Positions 27,201-35,134 of a stretch of 64,000 nucleotides of DNA are shown here, one piece after another (position 1 is the stretch's first letter; each line of letters begins with the position of its first letter). Position numbers and translations under genes: made by a program. Below the pieces are notes generated by a model. It saw only the letters and a list, made by a program, of their open reading frames with translations, was not told where the DNA came from and ran no database searches. The stretch covers positions 10,601,501 through 10,665,500 of the forward strand of contig NC_060110.1 of the NCBI RefSeq assembly GCF_021155765.1, in the 5' to 3' direction. This stretch comes from Diprion similis (lineage: Eukaryota; Arthropoda; Insecta; Hymenoptera; Diprionidae).

Positions 27201-27314
27201 GTATACGCTGTTTCTATTATCATCGGTCGTTATGATTTTGCACCTTTTGCTGGCCGAGGTACAAGAAGCGATGACGAAAAGCAGCCAAGTTATTGTAGAA
27301 ATGATTATCTTCAT
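24234..27314 (-). CDS. LRR gene 1: secreted four-module leucine-rich-repeat protein
   Basis: One uninterrupted frame of 1026 residues starting at ATG 27312-27314. Residues 1-21 form a signal peptide (hydrophobic core ITWLLFVIA, then SCTSAS). The mature protein holds four similar modules at about 40-216, 255-428, 548-728 and 823-1004. Each has a conserved entry (IP..AE-type), four to six LRRs with xLxxLxLxxNxI spacing and the phrase (A/E)WF..L, then an LRRCT-like cap opening with NPW (NPWLCSC, NPWMCEC, NPWSCLC, NPWKWRC). Linkers between modules 2-3 and 3-4 are acidic and low in hydrophobic residues. There is no hydrophobic tail after module 4 (the protein ends NFLASNNFASK), so it should be secreted unless a 3' exon is missed. 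The ligand is unknown; LRR ectodomains of this kind usually mediate protein binding at the cell surface. It lies 4.5 kb downstream of its paralogue on the same strand. Confidence 0.9.
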   Translation of the reverse strand: MKIIISTITWLLFVIASCTSASKRCKIITTDDNRNSVYSCVRATFDDVLDVPDDVEWLQFSISKFPQLPDKAFSRLALRGLSFYNCDIGHIHPNAFEGLRSLEQLTFYRSNIHVLKTSWFETLNSLTHLFLNRNDMVYIEPNVFSLIPKLQYLNIEDNNLNCISTKVLDSLGTLEHVRLGKNPWLCSCYAELLEWMNGRGINYGLRNLIRERLECMIEDVDAVTEYSLPIYKTFRNISVSENGYIEMSLAKSVRCVGKNLAALHQMPDNAIAISFTDSQIYKLPGYAFFRFGNSLRSLFLTNCSISEIHPEAFVGLSRLKILYIINNSITTVKSEWFKDLHSLEYLVLSGNAIKYIEPSAFLLLSKLKYLTLINNRIQCMSPYAFDPLKRLTEVVLLYNPWMCECQEGLRKRLHEKRISYTVSRGPCVGGYVQDSDDLFDQTFERREVKVKGQKTGLAKGSEVTLKVDGRNWMNKQTPEVTEEEVVHNRNIEISNYEYYRLRAEEDLDDALVLEGTDLKRTSAANEMTAEVDEEKEWHITVDPSENSYNFLWSTIWVASSIPADAEIIRFKRNNIQTIFTGIFARFGENLRVLEFKECPIQDIEPQAFDGLVNLETLALSYSNIHVVRSAWFENIPNLRKLNLTQSPISEISPGVFEILRNLEELDISHNKLNCIDMNGLSRLKKLNKIHIHGNPWSCLCLRTLNEWLDEQRIQYDTDFSLEEILWNCTKEYPNLKTASDHDTNSIDSMSPYAEEKMPETMRVENVRSFEKTQEETSTLVGNLKIIQVDDNSADLTVIEQTINENVSTPPTVELYTGVPEGRCSLVHMWQRRLPVWVCKGGDIQILEQIPSDAERICITTSDISVVPANAFVRFSNLTDLVFETINVSDAHPLAFAGLNKLRRLMFVYTNLTTVRSSWFHNLSNLRQLELPYNSILEIEPDVFEYLPNLITLSIGGNKLRCIYTNSLLSSKHLSIVTIQENPWKWRCHEELINFLYARNIIYEISGTTEGKRAITNFLASNNFASK

Positions 27315-27322
27315 GGTCGACG

Positions 27323-27620
27323 CCTAGTGGATCCGATTAATTTCGGTAACTGCGTTCAGCTCGAATCAAATCCAGTCATGGTACGATGCTCATGTATTTG
27401 AATTCTAAAACCATAAGAAATTTCATTAGTAGGTGTAGTTACATCGCTGTTTCACAAATTGACCAAGATGTTACCGTTTTCAATCATCCTAACTACAGTC
27501 GATTGTCCAATATTCATCACAAGTTTAAAAGTCGAGTAAAGAATCAAATTAATACATTAAAGAGTTACCTGTAGTTACGAACGCACCTACAATGAAATGG
27601 AAATAGTGAACTTTATATAA
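27323..27620 (-). promoter_or_regulatory. candidate core promoter and 5' UTR intron of LRR gene 1
   Basis: On the minus strand a TATATAAAG box lies at 27619-27611, followed about 26 bases later by a TCATTG insect-type initiator (27595-27590). CTACAG|GTAACT at 27574-27563 then gives a splice donor, and CCACTAG at 27330-27324 an acceptor ten bases before the ATG. Together they predict a 5' UTR exon of about 25 bases and an intron of about 245 bases. The spacing of the TATA box and initiator is canonical; the splicing is inference. Confidence 0.4.
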
Positions 27621-28717
27621 CGTGATATAGAATTCTGACAACTCTAGGCTTCAAGAAATAATTATCTTTTCGTATTCTAGTGATGTGTTGTTGAAAATAC
27701 TCTATGCTTGCATTTGATCGCTACTACATCAAACATCTAACAATCAACAGCATCTCAAAATTAGGAGAAAATAACCAGGGCCAAGAAATTCTCTAAATTT
27801 ATTTACCGATGACTGGAAATTACTGATTCATTCAAACTGATTCGTAACAGGGTAGGACTTAGTTTGAAACTCAGATTGTCACAAAGAGAATGAATACAAA
27901 ACCGAAAAATTCTCCCATAAGGTTACAACATAGCTGACTCTCTACACTATGAATTCTTGCTGAAAAAAATTATTTACTAATCGATCATTCATACGTATAG
28001 GTATTTACCTTCGGTTCAGAGCCACAGTATAGTTAGTTAATTGCTTGTATACGTATCGACGTTTTCAGTTGACAGGTACTGATGATAAAGGAGATATATG
28101 TATCGTGTCTTTTGACACATAAACGTCAAGGCTTCAAGAAGATTATTGGGAAAGATCCGGCAACTAGTAAGCCGATCTCAAATTGCGTGCGTCAAGCGCA
28201 TTTGTTGGTATGCTGCCACTGAAATCACTTGCCGCGTTGATTATGAACACAGTAAACGGGTCCACCGAACAACCGTGTACCTTTTTCACCGCGATGTTGG
28301 CGATGCTCGATCTAAGCAGTTTGGAATTGCAAGTTGTTGCGTATCATGCACTGTCAACGATGAAACTGAAGAGCTCGGACAGATTGATAGAGACTATAAC
28401 CAAGTGAGTGAAGTGACGTTAAACGGGAAGAAGATAATTATCAATTTTCGAATTGCGCGCTTCCTGTTGCACGAATAACACTCTAAGGTCACGATTGCAT
28501 TCTTGCATACACAAAAATTACGAGCCAGGGTATAATGAAGAAGCTGAGGCAAAAATGTATCAGCGAAATCTAGTTACACGTAATAAAACAGAAGTTGCGT
28601 TAAAATTTACTCGCGGTTGAAAGCTGCGAAAAAACGTCAACACACGAATAACTTGGATTTAAATCGGAGTGTCACGCATCTGCTGAATCTTTTCGCGAAC
28701 AGTGTACGACGTCGGAG
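27621..28717. other. intergenic DNA with an exon-like fragment
   Basis: On the plus strand 28172-28403 is open and hydrophobic (for example LPLKSLAALIMNTV) and is followed by GTGAGT at 28404, but no convincing acceptor or partner exon is visible and I do not recognise the peptide. It may be a decayed gene fragment. An approximately 80-base segment at 28413-28493 recurs at 29256-29337. Confidence 0.3.
28413..28493 (+). repeat. diverged direct repeat, copy 1
   Basis: The segment starts GTGACGTTAAACGGGAAG and matches 29256-29337 (GTGATAATTTAAACGGGAAG) at roughly 70 percent of positions by eye, with AAACGGGAAGAAG and CAATTTT the best-kept blocks. Confidence 0.6.
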
Positions 28718-28799
28718 CGCCTGTGTGTAGGCAATTGACATTAATTTGTCGGTTCTTCCAGGACAAACGCTGGCCATAGATGTTGCCTACACACAGGCG
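28718..28799. repeat. perfect 17-base inverted repeat (hairpin)
   Basis: CGCCTGTGTGTAGGCAA at 28718-28734 is exactly complementary to TTGCCTACACACAGGCG at 28783-28799. The 48-base interval contains a second nested stem (TTTGTC and GACAAA). The element is short for a transposon and has no associated open frame. Confidence 0.85.
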
Positions 28800-29255
28800 G
28801 ATTACACTTTATGTTTATGTTGAACGTGTGGATGGAATACTACATTTTTTATTGCACGAACTAAATGTTGGACGCTTAGGAAAGAATTTTTTGTTTCAAA
28901 ACCTGTGATAAATTTTATAAATAATCTGTATATATATGTAGGTTTAGAATAACGAAAATAGTATTGCAAGCTTTTTATAAATCCCAAAAATTTTACGGTT
29001 TCATCCAGCATTCATTCAGCATTCATCCTGACGATCGCGAACCGGTATTTACAATGATTTGACACCCGCGATGATCCTAGTTCTGAGGGTAGAACCTACT
29101 TACGCTTCTTGGGCTCCAGATACATCGCTGCACCGACTTTTATCGAGAGCTACAGATTCTCGGTCTATTCGTGACGCCCCCGGTTAACTCAATATTCCGG
29201 AGAGGGGATGGGTAATTTGGGGGGAGAGAGAGAGTGAGAGAGACTCGACAACGAC

Positions 29256-29337
29256 GTGATAATTTAAACGGGAAGAAGGTTACTGCCAATTTTTCAATTG
29301 CTGTGTTTTTGTTCCGCAAATAAAACTCGTGAAGTTA
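29256..29337 (+). repeat. diverged direct repeat, copy 2
   Basis: Partner of 28413-28493. It is preceded by a (GA)n tract at about 29223-29245, which the first copy lacks. Confidence 0.6.
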
Positions 29338-31817
29338 CTATAAAGACGAAGTCTTAGACGAGTGTGCTTTTTTTCACTTTGCAACATTTCAGCCGTCCGT
29401 TTATTAGCTTCTTAATTCGATTCATTCGGTATCATATCTTTGAAACTGTATATTTAACATTGCGGCGATTTGAAGCTGTGATAATACGAGAATTAGTGAA
29501 TTATTTTGCGGAATATTTGAAAACGAACCGGATGCAAAGTAACTTATAATAACATCCGGACAATGTGTTTAGAAGAATAACGTTATTTATTCGAACATTG
29601 ATGTACACGAATCTCATTTCTTCTCTCTACTTACTGCGCATTTTCAACCCTACACTGAATGTAATGTTGGATAATTCTCATAATTATTCCATTTACGTAA
29701 GTGAAAAAAATTTGAACTGGAACCAATTCTGGATTGAGGGGATTTTCATTTTTCACGATTATTAAAACTTGCTTCGGATTAGAATGATTTTTTTCTTGTA
29801 TAAAGGTTGAAAAAAGCTTACACGAGGTTTCGCACTAAGTTTATTCATGAAGTCATAACATATAAAGTTTCAAGTTGAGCGAAGAGCAGACTAAAAATTA
29901 CGCAACTTCACCAGAAGGTGGAAAACCAATTTTCTCGCTGTACCTAGAATCCAGATGTTCCTCAACGTTGGCCGGATAGAAATGCCTATCAGGGTAGCTC
30001 ATAGTGTAGTTTCATTGGTTATGTATCACAGACACATACCACGCTGCAACGTAGTGTTATATAAGTTTCAAGCGAGATTTAGAGCATGATGAATCGGATC
30101 CCCTATGACGACAACACAAAATAAAGCAAAACGAGAAATAGAGCAGGGTCATTCGATGTGGAAATTGAGGAGGGATTCGCGTCGCGCATAGTTGAGTTAA
30201 GATGCTTTTAAACGACAAGTTCAAGGCCAGGAAGATAGACTGAAATATTCGCTGTGAAATTAAAAACTTGAACTTTACGGAGATCTCACTATTGTCGACA
30301 ACGCTCTTTTGTGAATTAGGAAGTCAATAGCGGTTCGACCTCGTAGCAAAACCCGAGCAGAGCTCTCTATGCACCTCGAAAAAATTATTCCAGTTATATT
30401 GTAGCCCCGAATCGAGGTGGTCCTGAAAACAGTTTGCCTAATTTGAAAAGTATTTATTTTTCCGTTCTACGAGGTGTTGTTCTACTAAAGAAATAATTGT
30501 AGGCATAAGTATTTAACAATCATTATATTTCGAGTTCAAGCTCTAAAGAGCAAATATTTGTCGAAGTGATATATTATGTGCTTCCATTGCGCAGCAAAAA
30601 TATATTAACAATCGAAAAAAAATTATTATTAAAAATACATAACTTGCAAAATCATATTAATTAGAAAAAATATATATTATACATGAATTTTTAATATTCC
30701 TAGACAAAAATTTTCGAAGCAATATATATATATGACAAGTGAATTTTTTCATTGCGATTAGATATATCTTTGTTACACGTATTGCTAACACAGATGCTAT
30801 TCCTTCTAACGAGTAACTATATACTTATTTTAATTCTACAATTAATCATTAATTTATATTAATAAATAAGTATTTTGATTTATGTTTTGGCTTCGTACTT
30901 TGACGAAAAAAGTTATTTGTACGGGATCATTAAGTCAATGTGTGAACACAGCCTGCGTTTAAGTATATTATACATACTCATTATTCATACACGTGTTATA
31001 TGCATAGGGATGTATATAATGTAGATTTATGTTTGCTTTACGTAATGAAAAATTTTAAAATCTCTTTAACTATTTCAAGGCACTTATCTTTGAAGGTGGT
31101 CACTTCTTTTATTTGTACGCATCATGTGTGAATAGCTTAATAAAATCACGGTGTATTGTTGTTTATGGTTACATCGGATAAAATACAACTAATTAAATAC
31201 TTATAATTTTAATATTGGTTTATATGACGATATTAAGTTTTGGAATATGAACGAATTAATATGGCACCGTTTTACTCATCAAGTTTAAATTTCTAAAAAT
31301 AACATGGGCCGTTTGCCAATAAACTGCGTGGGAGTCAAAAATTAATAAGCCTTTCTTCGCTCCGATAAAAATTTTCTCCAATATTGACATCGCGCTAGAT
31401 TTGCTCGTGCTATCAATTCATCTGATAGATTCATTGCCTACAACATGTTTATCGTAATTCACAAATTCCTCGATATTAACAATGACAGGTGCTGCTTGTT
31501 AGAAATATATGTAGGTCTACCGCGTGAAGTATAGACATAGAAAATTTATACAACCTCAATCAGTATAAAACTAGGAAGCACGTATAAGTTTTTGCGGCAT
31601 CAAAGCAGCTAAATGCAACACTTTCATTATTAGGCTCTTCTATCTAGAATTTCAGACATTACGTTTATAACACGTACGTTGATATTTGTCCACCTATAAT
31701 ATCAGATCAAATATATCACGTATGCCTGCAAAAAACTACACGATGAAGAGCATTTGGAAATTTCGATCCTTGACGCATGGCCTGCAAGTGTAATATTAGT
31801 CTCACGGCGAAAGGCGG
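29338..31817. other. AT-rich spacer between the LRR paralogues
   Basis: No gene is seen; the 30.4-31.3 kb part is extremely AT-rich. I found no remnant of a third LRR gene in any frame. Confidence 0.5.
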
Positions 31818-31823
31818 TTTATT
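31818..31823 (-). terminator. candidate poly(A) signal of LRR gene 2
   Basis: A minus-strand AATAAA lies 15 bases after the TAA stop of the 31838-35047 gene. Confidence 0.35.
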
Positions 31824-31837
31824 TTAGTCAACTGAGG

Positions 31838-34800
31838 TTAGAACCTGGCGAAAATAAGCATCGCTATGGAGACGCATATCATATTGACCATCGAGATCGC
31901 AGCAGTGTTCGTAGTTTCCTCGGAAGACGTGAGAGACTCTGCCGTGCTTTCTTTTATCTTGCATATACCGCAATTTATGACTCTCCCGTGATAAATATTA
32001 AACTTGGTAGCACTGACGTTACGTCTTTGAACGAAGTCTTCCAATCCCTTCAGACATCCCCATTTCCACGGATTCTCTTGGAACGACGCTACCTTAAGAT
32101 TTTTCAAATGACTCAATGATTCTGTGTAGATGCAATCGATGCTGTTTTCCTGCAGAGAAAGTATCTGGAGATTGGGTAGATAGCTGAAAGTGTCAGCCTC
32201 TATTTCCGTTACCGAGTTTCTCGCTAGTTGAAGTTTATTCAACGCGGTGAGTTCAGAAAACCATGCTGACCTGACAATCGGTATTCTATTATCAACAAAA
32301 GTTAGCGACTCCAATTTACGCAATCCACGAAACGCTAACTGATCGATATCTTCAATGCTACAGTTGTAGAAAAGCAACTCCCTCAGGTTTGTGAATCGGG
32401 CGAAGGCGTCAGCTGGTAATTGCGGTATCACGGCATTTGTGATCTTGATTCTCTCAGCGGTATTCGGGATTTCCTCCAGAACACCCAGATCACCATCGAC
32501 GCATTCACAGTTGTTGTTCCCGTAATTACTCTTTGGCTCGAAGGTGCATCGATGGGGACGTGGAGGACGGGGTGGCAATGGTGAAGGTGATGGAAGTGTC
32601 GGTGAAGTCGTGGAAGTCATTCCTGGGATTCCACCTGTTCCGTTGCTCCTGCTAGGGAGGTGTACAGCACTATCCCCTATACAATCCCAGGATAAATTTA
32701 GCTTCAAGCGATTCTTGTCGTAATTTATGTCACGATCGTTCATCCATTCGACCAGCTTATGTAGGATGAGGCAGGTCCATGGATTATTATCGATGGCCAT
32801 TGTCCGCATGCTCGACATGGACGAGACAGCCTCGGTTCCAATTGAATTCAGTTTGTTATTTCTTATGTCAAGATATTCGAGGTTCTTTAAGAAGAAAAAT
32901 ACACCGTTTTCGATCCGGTGGATACGATTGCAGGACAAACTGAGCCGTCTTAACGAAGGCATGGTTTCAAACCAGGAAGTTCGGACCTCCGTGATGTGAT
33001 TAAGGTTGAGATTAAGTTCTAGCAAATTCATCAGTCCCGAAAAAGCTCGATGTGCTATGTGCTCGATCCTGCAATTCGTTAGCTCGAGAACTCGGAGGTT
33101 ATCTCCGAAGTTGGCAAACGAATTATCCAACAAGTGGGGTATCGCAGAATTTTGAAATATTATTGATTCAGCCTGTTCGGGAATCCTACTTAAATCCGAT
33201 AATGTTGCATCTGAACAGAAGTACGATTCTCTAACAAAAGACGATCGCAATGTTACTATTCGACAATTTCCAAAAGGTCCAAACTTGTCTTTTCTCAATA
33301 TCTCTATAACACCATCCACATTTGTCTCTAATGCGGTGCAACCAGTCGGTGGAGGTTGTCCGTGTTCCCAATTGCTTGGATTCCAAATTTGTTCGCGATG
33401 TTCTTGCATTTGTATTGTTTGCTGTTGCGGCTGCTGCTCCTGTTGTCCTTGTTGCACGTTATGTTGTGATTGTTGGTGTTGCCATTCTGTTTTATTGTAG
33501 TAGTGTTCATAACTGATGATTTCTTTGCTTTGTTCGTGTTGAGCTTCGTTTTTGGCGATCTCTTCGTTTTGTTCTTCATAATAATTTCCGAAGTGCGTAG
33601 GAAAGTCTTCGGTGGACTGAATCACAGAGGTGTGGGTCGTCTCGGCTTTTTGATTATTAATTTCCGTTACCACGCTTCCAGACTTGTGTTCATTCATACT
33701 GTTTTCATATTTCGTTTCAGATGGATGTTGATTATTTTCGATCTTTTCATTCGTACATTTTCCGGTAGATATTTTGTACCCGATTTGTTGCTTATCCAAC
33801 CAGGCTCTAAACTCTTTCTGGCAGTTGCAATTCCACGGATTGTTCTCAATATTGACATATTTGAGTTTCTTTAGAAACGAAAATGAATCGATTGAAAGGC
33901 ATTGTATTTTGTTGCCATTGAGACTTAAAGTTTCTATATTTCCAAGTGATAGAAACAGGATTTCTGGCATATGTGTTATTGAATTACCATCCAATACGAG
34001 TTCCTTCAATTCGTAAAGATCTTTGAACCATTCTGACTCGACCGTACTGATGCTGTTATTGAAGAGAATGAGTTGCTCCAGTTTTGATAATCCCACAAAA
34101 GCCTCCGGCTCAATTTGTCCTATGCTGGAGCTGCTGAAGTTGAGGCTTCTCAAGCTGTTCCCAAATCGGAAAAAGGCGAAGTTTTGTATCATTCTTATCT
34201 TAGTTTTTTCAAAACTTATCGATTCTGTGTTATCTGGGATCCTGGATAACTCCGTTGAGCTCAATGTAACATATTCCGTTTGCAATGCCGAAGAATTTTT
34301 GTACTCCTCACTGTGCAATGCGGTCCATTTGTACGTGTACGATTCCGAATTGCTTGACCTGACGCCAAAATCTTTCATACACTCATATTTGAATTTCGAC
34401 AACGTATCTTTCGCTCCCATATTTATCCGACGATTTTTCATCCAAATCACGAGTTCCTTGTAGCAATTACAAAGCCATGGGTTTTTACGGGTTCGTATGT
34501 GTGTGAGCTTCCTCAACGGTGCCAGGGCGTGATGCGGTAAACAGCTCAATTCGTTGTTCTCGACGCTCAAATATTCGAGATTCAGAATGTGCGGGAAGAC
34601 GTTTGGCTCGATGTACATGATTTGGTTGTTCTCCATCGACAGGTAGGTCAGGCTCGTCAATCCTTTGAACCAGGATGCCCTGACAACATTTATGGTCAAT
34701 CCGTAGAAGGTCAGCCATCTGAGGTTCACCAGACCTTCGAAGGCCTCCGGATCGATGTGTCTCACGTCGCAGTTGTAGAAGGATAACCTGCGCAGGTTGA

Positions 34801-35047
34801 ACCTGGAAAACGCCCCTTTCGGAATGCTTGGCAATTTTGAAACTGAGAATTGTATCCACTCGGCCTCATTCGGGATACTCTGGAGGTTATCAAGGGTCAC
34901 TTCGACGCATGAATATACGATAGATCTACCGTCCTCGAATGGTACCATTTCGCAGTTACCCTCGTCTGCGTCGGCTGAGGAGACCATCGCCAAGAAGGCG
35001 AGGACAAGTGAGGTGAAAACGTGACTCTTGGTCATCTTCGACGTCAT
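31838..35047 (-). CDS. LRR gene 2: GPI-anchored four-module leucine-rich-repeat protein
   Basis: One uninterrupted frame of 1069 residues from ATG 35045-35047 (a second Met is at codon 5). Residues 1-27 are a signal peptide (core VFTSLVLAFLAMVSS). Four LRR modules lie at about 45-223, 255-431, 592-790 and 848-1027, closed by NPWLCNC, NPWNCNC, NPWTCLI and NPWKWGC. The module 2-3 linker is long and includes a Gln/His-rich stretch (about 521-550); the module 3-4 linker has a Ser/Thr and then Pro-rich hinge (about 811-832). The end is a Ser/Thr-rich spacer followed by a hydrophobic C-terminus (AAISMVNMICVSIAMLIF, then ARF), which is the form of a GPI-anchor signal. The protein is thus predicted to be an extracellular, membrane-tethered binding protein. 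It is clearly a paralogue of the 24234-27314 gene, module by module. Exact function and ligand are unknown; no TIR, kinase or EGF domain is present. Confidence 0.9.
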   Translation of the reverse strand: MTSKMTKSHVFTSLVLAFLAMVSSADADEGNCEMVPFEDGRSIVYSCVEVTLDNLQSIPNEAEWIQFSVSKLPSIPKGAFSRFNLRRLSFYNCDVRHIDPEAFEGLVNLRWLTFYGLTINVVRASWFKGLTSLTYLSMENNQIMYIEPNVFPHILNLEYLSVENNELSCLPHHALAPLRKLTHIRTRKNPWLCNCYKELVIWMKNRRINMGAKDTLSKFKYECMKDFGVRSSNSESYTYKWTALHSEEYKNSSALQTEYVTLSSTELSRIPDNTESISFEKTKIRMIQNFAFFRFGNSLRSLNFSSSSIGQIEPEAFVGLSKLEQLILFNNSISTVESEWFKDLYELKELVLDGNSITHMPEILFLSLGNIETLSLNGNKIQCLSIDSFSFLKKLKYVNIENNPWNCNCQKEFRAWLDKQQIGYKISTGKCTNEKIENNQHPSETKYENSMNEHKSGSVVTEINNQKAETTHTSVIQSTEDFPTHFGNYYEEQNEEIAKNEAQHEQSKEIISYEHYYNKTEWQHQQSQHNVQQGQQEQQPQQQTIQMQEHREQIWNPSNWEHGQPPPTGCTALETNVDGVIEILRKDKFGPFGNCRIVTLRSSFVRESYFCSDATLSDLSRIPEQAESIIFQNSAIPHLLDNSFANFGDNLRVLELTNCRIEHIAHRAFSGLMNLLELNLNLNHITEVRTSWFETMPSLRRLSLSCNRIHRIENGVFFFLKNLEYLDIRNNKLNSIGTEAVSSMSSMRTMAIDNNPWTCLILHKLVEWMNDRDINYDKNRLKLNLSWDCIGDSAVHLPSRSNGTGGIPGMTSTTSPTLPSPSPLPPRPPRPHRCTFEPKSNYGNNNCECVDGDLGVLEEIPNTAERIKITNAVIPQLPADAFARFTNLRELLFYNCSIEDIDQLAFRGLRKLESLTFVDNRIPIVRSAWFSELTALNKLQLARNSVTEIEADTFSYLPNLQILSLQENSIDCIYTESLSHLKNLKVASFQENPWKWGCLKGLEDFVQRRNVSATKFNIYHGRVINCGICKIKESTAESLTSSEETTNTAAISMVNMICVSIAMLIFARF

Positions 35048-35134
35048 CTTAAATGGTTAGATTCAATGACATCAACAGCGTTAGAATTCCCGAACAATGT
35101 GGTAGTCCAAATCCATGCGGTAGTGGGATTTACC
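35048..35134 (-). promoter_or_regulatory. possible 5' UTR intron of LRR gene 2
   Basis: On the minus strand AAG|GTAAATCC at about 35136-35126 could be a donor, and AG directly before the ATG (CCATTTAAG|ATG) an acceptor. This mirrors the predicted 5' UTR intron of the other LRR gene but is weaker, and no clear TATA box was found. Confidence 0.25.

Noticed and set aside
33052-34859. Long open frames opposite the LRR genes (for example 33470-33874, 34023-34463)
   Set aside because: They are antisense or frame-shifted images of the LRR coding sequence, with composition dictated by it.
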